NCBI RefSeq assembly: GCF_009932335.1
Contig: NZ_BLJF01000003.1
Location: 620,001 to 684,000 of the forward strand
From: Pseudomonas asiatica
Lineage (GTDB): Bacteria > Pseudomonadota > Gammaproteobacteria > Pseudomonadales > Pseudomonadaceae
Length of the DNA stretch: 64,000 bases
Direction of reading: 5' to 3'
Shown: positions 31,142 to 42,885 of the stretch, piece after piece
How the letters are laid out: each line of letters opens with the position of its first letter
How positions within the stretch are numbered: the first letter of the stretch is position 1
Made by a program: the position numbers and the translations under genes
Notes under the pieces: model-generated
What the model was told of the DNA's origin: nothing
The model's database searches: none
What the model saw: only the letters and a program-made list of their open reading frames with translations

Positions 31142-31175
31142 AAAACCCCTTGTTCACAGGAAAACAAGGGGTTTT
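31142..31175. terminator. Terminator of pip-dtd
   Basis: AAAACCCCTTGTT and AACAAGGGGTTTT form a perfect 13-bp stem with an 8-base loop, with A and T runs built into the stem ends. It can work in both directions. Confidence 0.93.
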
Positions 31176-31398
31176 GTACGATAAATAGTTGTTCCAGCCT
31201 GATGCGTTGTCACGCGACCTGCTGGATAATCGCGCGCTGCATGGACCTGCGTTCGCAGGTTCGTTTCACTCTGACTCGAGTATTGTCTGGATCCGTTTGG
31301 GGAATCATTACGCCCTCACGGGGTCCGAACAGTGCTCGCCAACCCGGCATTTGTCGCTGGCCGTTGGTTTCATGATCTGTTTTCGGCGAGGGTTGCTC

Positions 31399-33120
31399 GT
31401 GATTGTTAGTCCCCAAAAAGCATCAAGAATCCCCGGTACCGGGCTGCGCAAGGCCCTGATGGCCAGTGTTGCACTGGTCGGCCTGATGAGCGCGGGCCAG
31501 CTGTGGGCATTCAATCTTGACGATGTTGCAGCCAAGGCAAAGGATCTGGCCGGCCAGAAGTACGAAGCACCGAAAAGCAACCTGCCGGCCGTATTCCGCG
31601 ACATGAAGTTCGCGGACTACCAGAAGATTCATTTCCTGCAGGAAAAGGCCGAGTGGGCCAAGGACAAGACCCCGTTCAAGCTGTCGTTCTATCACCAGGG
31701 CATGCACTTCGATACCCCGGTGAAGATCAACGAGGTCACCGCCACCAAGGTCGAGGAAATCAAGTACGACCCGAGCCGTTTCGAGTTCGGTGACGTGCCA
31801 CACGACCCGGAAACCACCAAGAACCTGGGTTACGCCGGTTTCCGCGTGCTGTACCCGATCAACAAGGCCGACAAGCAGGACGAGATCATGACCCTGCTTG
31901 GCGCCAGCTACTTCCGCGTGGTCGGCAAGGGCCATGTATATGGCCTGTCGGCCCGTGGCCTGGCCATCGACACCGCACTGCCGTCGGGTGAGGAGTTCCC
32001 GCGCTTCACCGAGTTCTGGGTCGAGAAGCCCAAGCCGGCCGACAAGCACCTGGTCATTTACGCCCTGCTGGACTCGCCGCGTTCCACCGGCGCCTACAAG
32101 CTGACCCTGCGCCCAGGCAACGATACCGTGGTCGACGTGCAGTCCCGCGTGTTCCTGCGTGACCATGTCAGCCGCCTGGGCATTGCCCCGCTGACCAGCA
32201 TGTACCTGTTCGGCCCCAACCAGCCGTCCAAGGTCCTCAACTACCGTCCGGCCCTGCACGACTCCGAAGGCCTGTCGATCCATGCCGGCAACGGCGAATG
32301 GCTGTGGCGCCCGCTGAACAACCCGAAACACCTGGCCGTGAGCAACTTCAGCGTCGAGAACCCGCGTGGTTTCGGCCTGATGCAGCGCCAGCGCGCCTTC
32401 AGCGACTACGAAGACCTCGACGACAACTACCAGAAGCGCCCGAGCGCCTGGATCGAGCCGAAGGGGGACTGGGGCAAGGGCACCGTCGACCTGGTCGAAA
32501 TCCCGACTGCCGACGAGACCAATGACAACATCGTGGCCTTCTGGAGCCCGGAAAAGCTGCCTGAGCCAGGCAAGCCATTCGAGTACGCGTACCGCCTGCA
32601 CTGGACCATCGACGAGCCGAAGTTCCAGGCTCCCGAGCTGGGCTGGGTCAAGCAGACCCTGCGTTCCACCGGCGACGTCAAGCAATCCAACCTGATCCGC
32701 CAGCCAGACGGCAGCGTGGCCTTCCTGGTCGACTTCGCCGGCCCGGCGCTGGCCGCCCTGCCGGAAGACACCGCCGTGCGCAGCCAGATCAGCGTGGGCG
32801 ACAACGCCGAGGTGGTCGAGAACAACCTGCGCTATAACCCTGAGACCAAGGGCTGGCGCCTGACCCTGCGTTTGAAGGTCAAGGAAGCCAACAAATCGAC
32901 CGAAATGCGTGCCGCGCTTGTGCGTGACGTGCCGGTCGAAGCCGCCAAGCCTGCCAAGGACGCCAAGCAGGACAAGGCTGCAGCCAAGCAAGCCAAGGCC
33001 GAGAAAGCCGCCAAGGCCGAACAACCTGCCGCCGATGCGGCGCCCACCAACGGGACCCCGGCCACCACCGAGAAGGTGCTGACCGAGACCTGGAGCTATC
33101 AGTTGCCTGCCGATGAGTAA
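31399..33120 (+). CDS. opgG: Glucan biosynthesis protein OpgG/MdoG
   Basis: A periplasmic protein needed for osmoregulated periplasmic glucan synthesis, acting on the backbone made by OpgH. The start taken is GTG 31399 ([11 protein letters not shown] after GAGGG), giving 573 residues with a signal peptide ([19 protein letters not shown]). The conserved MdoG domains follow ([28 protein letters not shown]). The last 60 residues are a low-complexity Ala/Lys tail ([20 protein letters not shown]) that typical enterobacterial MdoG lacks; a short segment after it ends [10 protein letters not shown]. It overlaps opgH by eight bases. Confidence 0.93.
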   Translation: MIVSPQKASRIPGTGLRKALMASVALVGLMSAGQLWAFNLDDVAAKAKDLAGQKYEAPKSNLPAVFRDMKFADYQKIHFLQEKAEWAKDKTPFKLSFYHQGMHFDTPVKINEVTATKVEEIKYDPSRFEFGDVPHDPETTKNLGYAGFRVLYPINKADKQDEIMTLLGASYFRVVGKGHVYGLSARGLAIDTALPSGEEFPRFTEFWVEKPKPADKHLVIYALLDSPRSTGAYKLTLRPGNDTVVDVQSRVFLRDHVSRLGIAPLTSMYLFGPNQPSKVLNYRPALHDSEGLSIHAGNGEWLWRPLNNPKHLAVSNFSVENPRGFGLMQRQRAFSDYEDLDDNYQKRPSAWIEPKGDWGKGTVDLVEIPTADETNDNIVAFWSPEKLPEPGKPFEYAYRLHWTIDEPKFQAPELGWVKQTLRSTGDVKQSNLIRQPDGSVAFLVDFAGPALAALPEDTAVRSQISVGDNAEVVENNLRYNPETKGWRLTLRLKVKEANKSTEMRAALVRDVPVEAAKPAKDAKQDKAAAKQAKAEKAAKAEQPAADAAPTNGTPATTEKVLTETWSYQLPADE

Positions 33121-35686
33121 CTCAAGCGCAAGGCCGGAATCGCTTCGCGAGTACCTGGCCCACCTACCACTGAGCGACGAGCAACGGGCGGAACTCGCCA
33201 GCTGCACGTCATTCAGTGAGCTGCACCAACGCCTGGCGGCCAACCCGGCCGCCAGCTCTACCGAGGCCGTGCAGGCCTCGGTGGGCCCGCGCCTGACCGT
33301 AGGCAGCGCCGCCGAGCTGGAAGACGCCGAAATGCTTGGTGTCGACGGCAGCGGCCGCCTGTGCCTGAAGATCGCCCCGCCGATCAAGCGCACCAAGGTC
33401 GTTCCCGAGCCATGGCGTACCAACGTGCTGATCCGCATTTGGCGGCGCATGACCGGCCGCACCAACGCCCCGCAGCCGCCCAAGCGCGAGCTGCCGCCAG
33501 CCCGCTGGCGTACGGTCGGTTCGATCCGCCGTTACATCCTGCTGGCGCTGATGATCGGCCAGACCATCGTTGCCGGCTGGTACATGAAGGGCATCCTGCC
33601 GTACCAGGGCTGGTCGTTCGTGGACTTTGACGAAGTCGTCAACCAGCCGCTGTGGGACACCGTGGTGCAGGTTTGGCCGTATGCCTTGCAGACGTCCATC
33701 CTGGTTCTCTTCGGCATCCTGTTCTGCTGGGTATCGGCGGGCTTCTGGACTGCGCTGATGGGCTTCCTCGAGCTGCTCACCGGGCGCGACAAGTACAAGA
33801 TTTCGGGTAGCAGTGCAGGCAACGAGCCGATCGCGCCCGAGGCGCGTACCGCGCTGGTGATGCCGATCTGCAACGAAGACGTGCCGCGCGTGTTCGCCGG
33901 CCTGCGCGCAACGTTCGAGTCGGTGGCCGCCAGCGGCAACCTCGATCGCTTCGACTTCTTCGTGCTCAGCGACACCAACGACACCGACATCGCCGTTGCC
34001 GAGCAACAGGCCTGGCTGGACGTGTGCCGCGAAACCAAAGGCTTCGGCCGCATCTTCTACCGCCGTCGTCGGCGCCGAGTGAAGCGCAAGAGTGGCAACC
34101 TCGACGACTTCTGCCGTCGTTGGGGCGGCGAATACAAGTACATGGTCGTACTCGACGCCGACAGCGTCATGAGCGGCGAGTGCCTGAGCAGCCTGGTGCG
34201 CCTGATGGAGGCCAACCCGGACGCCGGCATCATCCAGACCGGGCCGAAGGCCTCGGGCATGGACACCCTGTATGCGCGCCTGCAGCAGTTCGCCACCCGC
34301 GTGTACGGCCCGCTGTTCACCGCCGGCCTGCACTTCTGGCAGCTGGGCGAGTCGCACTACTGGGGCCACAACGCGATCATCCGCATGAAGCCGTTCATCG
34401 AGCACTGCGCCCTGGCGCCATTGCCGGGCAAGGGTGCGTTCGCCGGTGCAATCCTCTCCCACGACTTCGTCGAAGCCGCGCTGATGCGCCGTGCCGGCTG
34501 GGGCGTGTGGATTGCCTACGACCTGCCGGGCAGCTACGAAGAACTGCCGCCGAACCTGCTCGATGAGCTCAAGCGCGACCGCCGCTGGTGCCACGGCAAC
34601 CTGATGAACTTCCGCCTGTTCCTGGTCAAGGGCATGCACCCGGTGCACCGTGCGGTGTTTCTCACCGGTGTGATGTCGTACCTGTCGGCGCCGCTGTGGT
34701 TCCTGTTCCTGGTGCTGTCGACCGCGCTGCTGGCCACCAACACGCTGATGGAGCCGCAGTACTTCATCGAGCCGTACCAGCTCTACCCGCTGTGGCCGCA
34801 GTGGCACCCGGAGAAGGCCGTGGCGCTGTTCTCCACCACCATCGTGCTGCTGTTCCTGCCCAAGCTGCTCAGCGTCATTCTGATCTGGGCCAAGGGCGCG
34901 ACCGAGTTTGGCGGGCGCATCAAGGTCACCCTGTCGATGCTGATGGAGATGCTGTTCTCCATGCTGCTGGCACCGGTGCGCATGATCTTCCACACCCGCT
35001 TCGTGCTGGCCGCGTTCCTCGGCTGGGCCGCGACCTGGAACTCGCCGCAGCGTGACGACGACTCCACGCCGTGGAGTGAAGCGGTGCGCCGCCACGGCCC
35101 GCAGACCCTGCTGGGCATCGCCTGGGCGGCGCTGGTCGCCTGGCTGAACCCGAGCTTCCTGTGGTGGCTGGCGCCAATCGTTGGTTCGCTGGTGCTGTCG
35201 ATCCCGGTTTCGGTGATCTCCAGCCGCACCCGCCTGGGCCTTGCCGCCAAGGACGAGAAGCTGTTCCTCATCCCCGAGGAATATGCCACCCCGCAAGAAC
35301 TGCTGGCCACCGACCAGTACACCCACGAAAACCGCTGGCATGCCCTGCATGACGGCTTCGTGCGGGCTGTGGTCGACCCGCGGCAGAACGCCCTGGCCTG
35401 TGCCATGGCCACTGCCCGTCATGGTCAGGCAGCGCCGATCGAGGCATTGCGCGCCGAGCGCGTGGCCAAGGCGATGGAGGTAGGGCCGAAAGGGCTGGAT
35501 CTCAATACCCGCCTGGCCCTGCTCAGCGACCCGGTGGCGCTGACCCGCCTGCACGAGCAGGTCTGGGCCGAGCACAATGCGGCGTGGATCGACGTGTGGC
35601 GTGCGTCGATCAAGAACGACCCGCATTCGCCGCTGTTGCCGTTGCATCCGGAGAATGAAGGCCAACCGGCACTCGTCGGCGCCTGA
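33113..35686 (+). CDS. opgH: Glucan glucosyltransferase OpgH/MdoH
   Basis: A membrane glucosyltransferase that polymerises beta-1,2-glucose from UDP-glucose and exports the chain to the periplasm. The 857-residue protein has membrane segments near residues 140-160 and 190-220, a cytoplasmic GT2 domain with [18 protein letters not shown] and the [12 protein letters not shown] segment in place of QxxRW, and a further membrane cluster near 510-700. The start overlaps opgG, so they are coupled. A REP pair follows. Confidence 0.96.
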   Translation: MSNSSARPESLREYLAHLPLSDEQRAELASCTSFSELHQRLAANPAASSTEAVQASVGPRLTVGSAAELEDAEMLGVDGSGRLCLKIAPPIKRTKVVPEPWRTNVLIRIWRRMTGRTNAPQPPKRELPPARWRTVGSIRRYILLALMIGQTIVAGWYMKGILPYQGWSFVDFDEVVNQPLWDTVVQVWPYALQTSILVLFGILFCWVSAGFWTALMGFLELLTGRDKYKISGSSAGNEPIAPEARTALVMPICNEDVPRVFAGLRATFESVAASGNLDRFDFFVLSDTNDTDIAVAEQQAWLDVCRETKGFGRIFYRRRRRRVKRKSGNLDDFCRRWGGEYKYMVVLDADSVMSGECLSSLVRLMEANPDAGIIQTGPKASGMDTLYARLQQFATRVYGPLFTAGLHFWQLGESHYWGHNAIIRMKPFIEHCALAPLPGKGAFAGAILSHDFVEAALMRRAGWGVWIAYDLPGSYEELPPNLLDELKRDRRWCHGNLMNFRLFLVKGMHPVHRAVFLTGVMSYLSAPLWFLFLVLSTALLATNTLMEPQYFIEPYQLYPLWPQWHPEKAVALFSTTIVLLFLPKLLSVILIWAKGATEFGGRIKVTLSMLMEMLFSMLLAPVRMIFHTRFVLAAFLGWAATWNSPQRDDDSTPWSEAVRRHGPQTLLGIAWAALVAWLNPSFLWWLAPIVGSLVLSIPVSVISSRTRLGLAAKDEKLFLIPEEYATPQELLATDQYTHENRWHALHDGFVRAVVDPRQNALACAMATARHGQAAPIEALRAERVAKAMEVGPKGLDLNTRLALLSDPVALTRLHEQVWAEHNAAWIDVWRASIKNDPHSPLLPLHPENEGQPALVGA

Positions 35687-35694
35687 TCGGCCCA

Positions 35695-35797
35695 GGGGCC
35701 GCTTTGCGGCCCTATCGCGACACAAGGCCGCTCCTACAAGGGAATGCATGCCCCTGTAGGAGCGGCCTTGTGTCGCGAAACGAGGGCAAAGCCCTCG
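35695..35797. repeat. REP pair (GTAGGAGC type)
   Basis: GGGGCCGCTTTGCGGCCC hairpin, REP unit TCGCGACACAAGGCCGCTCC and its inverse, followed by a GAGGGC-AAA-GCCCTC hairpin. It follows opgH. Confidence 0.87.
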
Positions 35798-35917
35798 CTA
35801 GCAATGTCCCTGCATGATGGATTTTGGCCAACAAAGTCCCCCCCGGCTCTAGGTCCCCGAGCCGCCATGCGTTAGCATCCCTCTCCGATATGACGCATCG
35901 GCCGCCACGGCCATGCC

Positions 35918-35925
35918 AACAATAA
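35918..35925 (+). promoter_or_regulatory. Crc/Hfq CA-motif candidate in ABC transporter leader
   Basis: AACAATAA is a perfect AAYAAYAA, 34 bases before the ATG of the substrate-binding protein gene. It is further from the ribosome site than usual, so function is uncertain. Confidence 0.4.
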
Positions 35926-35958
35926 GATTCGCTACTTTTCTTGCTAGGGGACTTGGTG

Positions 35959-36759
35959 ATGATCAAGAAATACCTTTCGCGACTGCTGGTCGGTGTCACC
36001 GCCCTGGTCGCCGTGACGGCAGCCCAGGCGGGCGCGATCGATGACGCGGTCAAGCGCGGCACCCTGCGGGTGGGCATGGACCCGACCTACATGCCGTTCC
36101 AGATGACCAACAAGCGTGGCGAGATCATCGGCTTCGAAGTCGATATCCTCAAGGCCATGGCCAAGTCCATGGGCGTCAAGTTCGAGCCGGTATCCACGGC
36201 CTATGACGGCATCATCCCGGCCCTGCTGACCGACAAGTTCGACATGATCGGCAGCGGCATGACCCTGACCCAGGAACGCAACCTGCGCCTGAACTTCAGC
36301 GAACCCTTCATCGTGGTCGGCCAGACCCTGCTGATCCGCAAGGAACTGGCGGGCGAGATCAAGTCGTACAAGGACCTGAACAACGAGAAGTACCGCATCA
36401 CCTCCAAGCTCGGCACCACCGGCGAAATGGTTTCCAAGAAGCTGATCGCCAAGGCCAAGTACCACGGCTACGACAACGAGCAGGAAGCGGTGATGGACGT
36501 AGTCAACGGCAAGGCTGACGCCTTCGTCTACGACGCGCCGTACAACGTGGTGGCAGTGGACAAGGCCGGTGCCGGCAAGCTGCTGTTCCTCGAAGAACCC
36601 TTCACCTACGAGCCGCTGGCCTTCGGCCTGAAGAAAGGCGACTACGACAGCATAAACTTCATCAACAACTTCCTGCACCAGATCAAGCATGACGGGACCT
36701 ACGATCGTATTCACGACAAGTGGTTCAAGAACAAGGACTGGCTGAAGGAAATGGAATAA
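35959..36759 (+). CDS. Amino acid ABC transporter substrate-binding protein
   Basis: A 266-residue periplasmic binding protein (family 3, polar amino acids). The signal peptide (LLVGVTALVAVTAAQAG) probably ends at AQA-G. Conserved features are LRVGMDPTYMPFQ, GFEVDILKAMAK, GSGMTLTQERNL and ADAFVYDAPYN. Start ATG 35959 is eight bases after AGGGG; earlier TTG and GTG codons are possible but poorly placed. It is first in a three-gene transporter operon. The exact ligand cannot be read. Confidence 0.92.
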   Translation: MIKKYLSRLLVGVTALVAVTAAQAGAIDDAVKRGTLRVGMDPTYMPFQMTNKRGEIIGFEVDILKAMAKSMGVKFEPVSTAYDGIIPALLTDKFDMIGSGMTLTQERNLRLNFSEPFIVVGQTLLIRKELAGEIKSYKDLNNEKYRITSKLGTTGEMVSKKLIAKAKYHGYDNEQEAVMDVVNGKADAFVYDAPYNVVAVDKAGAGKLLFLEEPFTYEPLAFGLKKGDYDSINFINNFLHQIKHDGTYDRIHDKWFKNKDWLKEME

Positions 36760-36837
36760 GGCCCAGGCCACAAGCCGGCTTTATGACCCCGACGCGCAGG
36801 CAAACCCTGCGCGTTTGCATTTACGGAAGTACCCCAC

Positions 36838-37800
36838 GTGATCAAACACAAGAAAGCCCAGTGGCCCTGGCACGGTTTGACTGCTCTGGTCCTGGTGGGC
36901 CTGGCGTTCAGCCTGTACATGGCCACCTCGATGATTTCCTACGAGTGGCGTTGGAACCGCGTCCCGCAGTACTTCGCCTACAAGGCCGAGGAAGCACAGC
37001 GCGCCGCCGGTTACGGCACCGTGCAGGACATCGTCATCTCTGGCGACAATGCCCGTGTCACGCTGAAAGATGAGAGCGGTGCCGAGCAGGTGCTCGATGT
37101 AGACAAGGACAGCCTGCAGCTGGCCCGTGGCGACGACGTTTCCGAAGGCGACCAGATTGGCGTCACCCGCCACTGGGCGGCCGGCCCGCTGGCCTGGGGC
37201 CTGTGGACCACGCTTTGGATTTCTGTGGTGTCCGGTGCCCTGGGGCTATTGATCGGCCTGTTCGCTGGCCTCTGCCGCCTGTCCAGCAACCCTACGCTGC
37301 GGGACCTGTCGACGGTGTACGTCGAGCTGGTGCGCGGTACACCGCTGCTGGTACAGATTTTCATCTTCTACTTCTTCATCGGTACCGTGCTCAACCTGTC
37401 CCGCGAGTTTGCCGGGGTGGCCGCACTGGCGTTGTTCACTGGCGCCTACGTGGCCGAAATCGTTCGTGCCGGCGTGCAGTCCATTGCCAAGGGCCAGAAC
37501 GAAGCAGCCCGCTCGCTGGGCCTGAACGCGGGCCAGTCGATGCGCCACGTCATCCTGCCGCAGGCCTTCAAGCGCGTGCTGCCGCCTTTGGCCGGCCAGT
37601 TCATCAGCCTGGTCAAGGACACCTCGCTGGTCTCGGTGATCGCCATCACCGAACTGACCAAGAGCGGCCGCGAGGCCATTACCACCTCGTTCTCGACCTT
37701 CGAGATCTGGTTCTGCGTGGCAGGCCTGTACCTGCTGATCAACCTGCCGCTGTCGCACCTGGCCAGCCGGCTCGAGCGGAGGCTTGCGCAAAGTGATTGA
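36838..37800 (+). CDS. Amino acid ABC transporter permease
   Basis: A 320-residue HisM/GlnP-type inner-membrane permease. The core contains [15 protein letters not shown] and the EAA loop [20 protein letters not shown]. Unusually, residues 35-118 between the first and second membrane segments form a hydrophilic domain of about 85 residues ([32 protein letters not shown]) that should lie in the periplasm. The start is GTG 36838 with GGAAG upstream. It overlaps the ATPase gene by eight bases. Confidence 0.92.
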   Translation: MIKHKKAQWPWHGLTALVLVGLAFSLYMATSMISYEWRWNRVPQYFAYKAEEAQRAAGYGTVQDIVISGDNARVTLKDESGAEQVLDVDKDSLQLARGDDVSEGDQIGVTRHWAAGPLAWGLWTTLWISVVSGALGLLIGLFAGLCRLSSNPTLRDLSTVYVELVRGTPLLVQIFIFYFFIGTVLNLSREFAGVAALALFTGAYVAEIVRAGVQSIAKGQNEAARSLGLNAGQSMRHVILPQAFKRVLPPLAGQFISLVKDTSLVSVIAITELTKSGREAITTSFSTFEIWFCVAGLYLLINLPLSHLASRLERRLAQSD

Positions 37801-38527
37801 AGTCCGTGACCTGCTTAAAGTCTTCGACACCCGTGGCCACGTGGTACGGGCTGTGGATAACGTCACCACCCAGGTCGCCAAGGGCGAGGTGGTGGTGGTG
37901 CTCGGCCCGTCGGGCTCGGGCAAATCGACCTTCCTGCGCTGCCTCAACGGCCTGGAGCATTTCGACGAAGGCCATGTGGCCATCGACGGCCTGCAACTGG
38001 CCGACCCGAAGACCGACATCAACGCCTACCGCCGCGAAGTCGGCATGGTGTTCCAGCACTTCAACCTGTTCCCGCACATGACCGTGCTGGAGAACCTGTG
38101 CCTGGCGCAGAAGGTGGTGCGCAAGCGCAACAAGGCCGACCGCGAAGCCAAGGCCCGGGCGCTGCTGGAGAAGGTAGGCATTGCGCAGAAAGCCAACGAA
38201 TACCCGTCGCGCCTGTCCGGTGGCCAGCAGCAGCGGGTGGCGATCGCCCGGGCCCTGGCCATGGACCCGAAAGTGATGCTGTTCGACGAGCCAACCTCGG
38301 CGCTTGACCCGGAAATGGTCGGCGAGGTGCTGGACGTGATGAAGACCCTGGCCCAGGAAGGCATGACCATGGTCTGCGTTACCCACGAAATGGGCTTTGC
38401 CCGTGAAGTGGCGGACCGCGTGCTGTTCTTCGATCATGGCAAGCTGCTGGAAGATTCGGCCCCGGCCGCGTTCTTCGCCTCGCCGAAAGACCCGCGCGCG
38501 CAGGCGTTCCTGCGCCAGGTGCTTTAA
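37793..38527 (+). CDS. Amino acid ABC transporter ATP-binding protein
   Basis: A 244-residue GlnQ-type ATPase with Walker [11 protein letters not shown]-loop [12 protein letters not shown], signature [15 protein letters not shown], Walker [15 protein letters not shown] and the switch His in VTHEMGFA. It powers the adjacent permease. The start chosen is GTG 37793, ten bases after CGGAGG; the in-frame TTG at 37784 is too close to that site. It ends at a REP pair facing a convergent chemoreceptor gene. Confidence 0.95.
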   Translation: MIEVRDLLKVFDTRGHVVRAVDNVTTQVAKGEVVVVLGPSGSGKSTFLRCLNGLEHFDEGHVAIDGLQLADPKTDINAYRREVGMVFQHFNLFPHMTVLENLCLAQKVVRKRNKADREAKARALLEKVGIAQKANEYPSRLSGGQQQRVAIARALAMDPKVMLFDEPTSALDPEMVGEVLDVMKTLAQEGMTMVCVTHEMGFAREVADRVLFFDHGKLLEDSAPAAFFASPKDPRAQAFLRQVL

Positions 38528-38532
38528 CCGAA

Positions 38533-38655
38533 GGGGGGCGCTTTGCGCCCCAATCGCCGGCAAGCCGGCTCCCACAGGAGTGCCACAGGTACTGAGAACT
38601 GTACGGTCCCTGTGGGAGCTGGCTTGCCGGCGAATGGGCTGCAAAGCAGCCCCCC
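38533..38655. repeat. REP pair (GCCGGC type) between convergent genes
   Basis: GGGGCGCTTTGCGCCCC hairpin, REP unit ATCGCCGGCAAGCCGGCTCC, its inverse and a GGGCTGCAAAGCAGCCC hairpin, between the ATPase gene and the chemoreceptor gene. Confidence 0.88.
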
Positions 38656-38661
38656 GCAATC

Positions 38662-40605
38662 TCAAATGCTGAACCGCCCCACCATCCCCCGCAACTGCTG
38701 CCCCAATTGCTCCAGTTCCCCGCTCGACGCCGCCGTCTGCTCACTGGCCGCACTGGTCTGATCCGACACATCGCGCACATTCAGCACACTGCGATTGATC
38801 TGCTCGGCGACCACGCTCTGCTCTTCGCTGGCCGTGGCGATCTGCTGGTTCATGCCCTGGATGTTCGACACGGTGTCAGTTATCTGGCTCAGGGCCTGGC
38901 CTGCCTTGCGACTCAGCTCCACGCTCTGCTCGGTCAGGCTCTTGCTGTTGTCCAGCAGGCGGGTCACTTCGTCGGTGCCGTTGTGCAGGCTGTCGATCAG
39001 TTGGCCGATTTCCTCGGTCGCCGTCGAGGTACGCTGGGCCAGACCGCGCACTTCATCGGCCACCACGGCAAAACCACGCCCGGCTTCACCCGCCCGTGCC
39101 GCTTCGATCGCCGCGTTCAGGGCCAGCAGGTTGGTCTGCTCGGACACTGACTTGATCACATCGAGGATGCTGCCAATGCGCTGGCTCTCGCCCGCCAGGT
39201 GCTGCATGGCCGCCAGACAATGGTCCATCTGCCCGGCCAGCTGTTCGATACGGCCAATGGCTTCGGCCACCACCTGGTCGCCGATCTGCGCCTGCTGGTC
39301 GGCGTTGGTCGCCGCCAGCGAGGCCTGTTCAGCGTTCTGCGCCACTTCCTGCACGGTGGCGCTCATCTGGTTCATGGCCGTGGCCACCTGGTCGGTTTCC
39401 TCGCGTTGCTGGTTGATGCGCAGCTTGGTGTCTTCGCTGCTGGCCGCCAGCTGTGTGGCGGCCTGTGACAGGTGGCTGACGCCCTGGTCGATGCCACCGA
39501 TCAGCTCGCGCAGGCTCAAGGTCATTTCGCGCATGCTGGTTTGCAACTGGCCCATCTCGTCGCGGCGTTGCACCGGTTCGACCTGGCTCAGGTCGCCCTT
39601 GGCGATGCGCCCGGCCACGGCCAGGGTCTGGCGCAAAGGTTGGGTGATCTGCAGGGTGATCAGCCAGCCGGCCACGACGCCTACGACCAACGCCAGCAGG
39701 GCTACAGTGGTCAGCAGCGAGCGGGCCTCAAGGGCTTCCCTGTCGCGCTGCTCGATCTTGCGTTTGCCAAGTTCCAGGCTTACCGCGCGCAGCTCGTTGC
39801 CCATGTTCTCCATGTTGTTTTGCAGCTGTTCGACACGCACCGCAGCCCGACGATACTCATCCAGGCTGGCGCGGTACTTGGCCAGCTGCTCGCCGGGCTG
39901 CTGGGTGAGCGCATGGGGCAAGCCAAGTGGAGCAAGGCCTTTGAGCAGTTGCGCAAGGCTGCTGGCGGCGGCATCCAGGGAGGTGTCGCCGACCTTGGCG
40001 AAGCTTTCCACAGGGGAGAAGGTATAGGCCGGAATCAGGCTCTGCTGGTTGGCACCGTCGATATGTCGGCCAAGCGTGTCCATCAGCCCCAGCACACCGC
40101 TTTGCTGGCTGTCGGCAGGCATCCTCAGCAAGGCCTGGGTCTGGAGATCGTCGATTACTTCGGTGAGCTTCTGCTCATGGGCCTGCATGGCCTGGCGCAG
40201 GGCGATACGCTTGGCAACAGTATTCTCCAGCGCGCTGAAATCGCCGCGCAGGCGCTGCAGCAACGCCAGCTTTTCGGTCAGCATCTGCCGGGATTCATCC
40301 ACGCTGCTACGTTGTTGCAAGGTGCTCAGCATGCTGTTGAGCTGGTCGAGAATGTTGGCTATCCGCGTTCTGCTGGCATTGTCGTTGAGTACGCGGTAAG
40401 TGATGCGCTCTGCGCGCAAGTCTTTGGTCAGGTCGTTGATCAGGCCGATTTCGCTGAGTTGCTGCGAGCGCACAATGGCGTCATCCAGTGCACGCCAGCC
40501 ACTGACGGTGGTGGCCAGGGTAAGCAGCAGGACTACGGCAAAGCCGAGGGCGAGCTTGGCTGCGACACTGATGTTGCCGAGCTTGCGGTTGAGGTAGCCG
40601 AGCAT
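38662..40605 (-). CDS. Methyl-accepting chemotaxis protein, HBM-type sensor
   Basis: A 647-residue chemoreceptor. A membrane segment at residues 12-32 is followed by a long all-helical periplasmic domain of about 255 residues, a second membrane segment near 290-312, HAMP, and the cytoplasmic coiled coil whose tip reads [21 protein letters not shown]. The size and helical nature of the sensor fit the helical bimodular (HBM) class, whose known members bind organic acids such as citrate or malate. No C-terminal CheR-binding pentapeptide. It is a diverged paralogue of the neighbouring receptor, and a REP pair lies between them. Ligand unknown. Confidence 0.92.
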   Translation of the reverse strand: MLGYLNRKLGNISVAAKLALGFAVVLLLTLATTVSGWRALDDAIVRSQQLSEIGLINDLTKDLRAERITYRVLNDNASRTRIANILDQLNSMLSTLQQRSSVDESRQMLTEKLALLQRLRGDFSALENTVAKRIALRQAMQAHEQKLTEVIDDLQTQALLRMPADSQQSGVLGLMDTLGRHIDGANQQSLIPAYTFSPVESFAKVGDTSLDAAASSLAQLLKGLAPLGLPHALTQQPGEQLAKYRASLDEYRRAAVRVEQLQNNMENMGNELRAVSLELGKRKIEQRDREALEARSLLTTVALLALVVGVVAGWLITLQITQPLRQTLAVAGRIAKGDLSQVEPVQRRDEMGQLQTSMREMTLSLRELIGGIDQGVSHLSQAATQLAASSEDTKLRINQQREETDQVATAMNQMSATVQEVAQNAEQASLAATNADQQAQIGDQVVAEAIGRIEQLAGQMDHCLAAMQHLAGESQRIGSILDVIKSVSEQTNLLALNAAIEAARAGEAGRGFAVVADEVRGLAQRTSTATEEIGQLIDSLHNGTDEVTRLLDNSKSLTEQSVELSRKAGQALSQITDTVSNIQGMNQQIATASEEQSVVAEQINRSVLNVRDVSDQTSAASEQTAASSGELEQLGQQLRGMVGRFSI

Positions 40606-40750
40606 GAGGAATCTCCGTGCGATTGGGGGCGAGGATGCAGGCGCATTGCTGGCATCACACCTTTGCCAATCGGCAGCGGAGCTGTAGGACTTGACCTGAT
40701 AATCAGGTAGGAAATTTCACTTCAACAGGTAGGAATACTCCACCTGCGCC

Positions 40751-40844
40751 GGCCTCTTCGCGGGTAAACCCGCTCCCACAGGTACTGCACAGATTTTGAG
40801 AACTGTGCGGTACCTGTGGGAGCGGGTTTACCCGCGAAGAGGCC
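40751..40844. repeat. REP pair (CGCGGGT type) between two receptor genes
   Basis: GGCCTCTTCGCGGGTAAACC unit and its inverse, about 30 bases apart, between the two chemoreceptor genes. It separates two genes that read in the same direction. Confidence 0.87.
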
Positions 40845-40868
40845 AGTACAGGTGACCTACACATCAGC

Positions 40869-42785
40869 CTAGAGCCTGAACCGCCCCACCAACCCTTGCA
40901 GGTGGGTACCCAACCGCGCCAGCTCCACGCTGGAACTGGCCGTCTCTTCACTGGCCGCCGAGGTCTGGTCAGAAATATCCCGCACGTTCATCACGCTGCG
41001 GTTGATCTCCTCAGCAACAGCCGTCTGTTCTTCCGCTGCCGTGGCAATCTGCTGGTTCATGGCCTGGATCGAAGACACGGTACGGGTGATGGTCTCCAGC
41101 GAACTGCCGGCTCGGCGGGTCAGTTCGACGCTGCTGTCGGTCAACTGGCGGCTGCTGTCCATCACGCTGGCCACACGCTGGGTGCCGCTCTGCAGGCCGG
41201 CAATCAGCTCTTCGATCTCTTCGGTCGATTGCTGGGTGCGCTGCGCCAGGCTGCGCACCTCATCAGCCACCACAGCAAAGCCACGCCCGGCCTCGCCGGC
41301 CCGGGCCGCCTCGATCGCCGCGTTGAGGGCCAGCAGGTTGGTCTGCTGGGCCACCGACTTGATCACGTCGAGCACGCTGCCGATCTTGTCGCTTTCGGCC
41401 TTGAGCTGGTTCATCGCTTCGCTGGAATTGACCACTTCGCCGGCCAGGCGCTCGATCTGCGCCACCGCCTCGCCCACCACACGGTCGCCTTCGCGGGCTT
41501 GCTGGTCGGCCATCAACGCAGCTTCCGAGGCCTGCTCGGCATTGCGCGCCACCTCATGCACGGTGGCGGTCATCTGGTTCATGGCGGTTGCCACCTGATC
41601 GGTCTCGACCTTCTGGTTGTTGACTCCGGCACTGGTCTGCTCGGTCACCGCCGACAGCTCCTCGGCAGCACTGGCGATCTGCGTGACGCCATCACCGATA
41701 CCGCTGATCAGTTCGCGCAGGCCCTGGGTCATGCGCTGCATGCTGGCCTGCAACTGGCCCAGTTCGTCGCGGCGTTGTACCTGCAGGTTCAGGGTCAGGT
41801 CGCCACTGGCCACGCGCTCGGCGGCGTGCAAGGTCTGGCGCAGCGGGACGATGATCTGCCGGGTGATGGCCCAGGCCGCCAGCAGGCCGAGGGCCAGGGC
41901 CAGCACGGTAGCCACGGCAAGCACGGTCTTGGCCTGGGCCGCCCCGGCGTCGCGCACAGCGGTTTGCGATGTGGTCATCGCCTGGCTGGTCTGCAGCAGT
42001 ACCGTGCCGTGCTCGACCATGCTCTGCAGGGCCTGCTCACTGGCGGCCTGGGCATTGCCGAACTGGGTGACCGCGTCGCGGTAGCCTGCCAGGGCGGTGG
42101 TGGCATCGTCCAGGCTGGCAGCGTGCTCCGCCGGCACTTTGGCCGGTAGCGCGCGTAGCTCGGCCAAGGCCTGGTCGATGGCCTTCAGCGCCGTTTGCTG
42201 GTAGTCGGCGTTGCCGCTGTAGGTGTAACCGCGTACCTGGAACCGCGCCTGTTGCAACAGGGCGCTGACTTCCACCGCGTGCTGGTACTGGCTGATATCG
42301 CCACCCTGCAGCAGGCCGCGTTGCACCCGGCCAATCAGCTCCGCGGCCTTGTCGGCAGTGTCGCCTAGCACGGCGCGGCTGGCCTCGCGGCGCTGGCCGG
42401 CCTGTTTCAGGTCGTTGAATGCCTGCTGGTAGCCGCGCACGGCCTCGCGCTGCTGCTCAAGGCGCTGTCTGTCAGCGGGCTGCTCGATCTGCCCGAGCAT
42501 AAGCTGCACCTGGCGCTCGAGATTGCCCAGGGCTTTTTCCAGCTCTGCCACCGAGGCTTCGTCAGGCTGGCGCTGGTAATGCTGGCGGGCGATGCGCAGT
42601 TCCTGGGTGTACTGCTGGATGACCGAGATGTTTCCCAGCTTGTCGCCACGGTTGATGATGCTGTCCATGCCGTGCCAGCCAGCCAGGGTAATGGCCAGGG
42701 TCAACAGCAGCACCAGGCCGAAGCCCAGCCCCAGTTTGCGATTGACGCTCACATTGCCCAATGATTGGGCGAACCATTGATACAT
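40869..42785 (-). CDS. Methyl-accepting chemotaxis protein, McpQ-like
   Basis: A 638-residue chemoreceptor with membrane segments at about 17-37 and 285-305, a helical sensor of about 245 residues between them, HAMP, and the conserved tip [21 protein letters not shown]. From remembered gene order (next to rsmE and tat), it may be the orthologue of P. putida McpQ, an HBM receptor for citrate and citrate-metal complexes; that assignment is inference. It resembles the upstream-lying 647-residue receptor over the signalling half, less so in the sensor. Confidence 0.9.
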   Translation of the reverse strand: MYQWFAQSLGNVSVNRKLGLGFGLVLLLTLAITLAGWHGMDSIINRGDKLGNISVIQQYTQELRIARQHYQRQPDEASVAELEKALGNLERQVQLMLGQIEQPADRQRLEQQREAVRGYQQAFNDLKQAGQRREASRAVLGDTADKAAELIGRVQRGLLQGGDISQYQHAVEVSALLQQARFQVRGYTYSGNADYQQTALKAIDQALAELRALPAKVPAEHAASLDDATTALAGYRDAVTQFGNAQAASEQALQSMVEHGTVLLQTSQAMTTSQTAVRDAGAAQAKTVLAVATVLALALGLLAAWAITRQIIVPLRQTLHAAERVASGDLTLNLQVQRRDELGQLQASMQRMTQGLRELISGIGDGVTQIASAAEELSAVTEQTSAGVNNQKVETDQVATAMNQMTATVHEVARNAEQASEAALMADQQAREGDRVVGEAVAQIERLAGEVVNSSEAMNQLKAESDKIGSVLDVIKSVAQQTNLLALNAAIEAARAGEAGRGFAVVADEVRSLAQRTQQSTEEIEELIAGLQSGTQRVASVMDSSRQLTDSSVELTRRAGSSLETITRTVSSIQAMNQQIATAAEEQTAVAEEINRSVMNVRDISDQTSAASEETASSSVELARLGTHLQGLVGRFRL

Positions 42786-42885
42786 GTACGACTCCCCGGC
42801 GCCTTGGCAGCACGATTAATTGTTGTGTTGCCAAGACAATCGGCCTGGGGAAGGGAAACTTTATGGGTAAAAATTGACTAGAGTG

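Noticed and set aside
31245..31260. Short hairpin (ACCTGC-GTTC-GCAGGT) upstream of opgG
   Set aside because: Only six base pairs and no T-run; likely chance.
31176..31398. N-terminal extension of OpgG from 31189
   Set aside because: The added 70 residues are not signal-like, and a GTG with GAGGG upstream gives a normal signal peptide.
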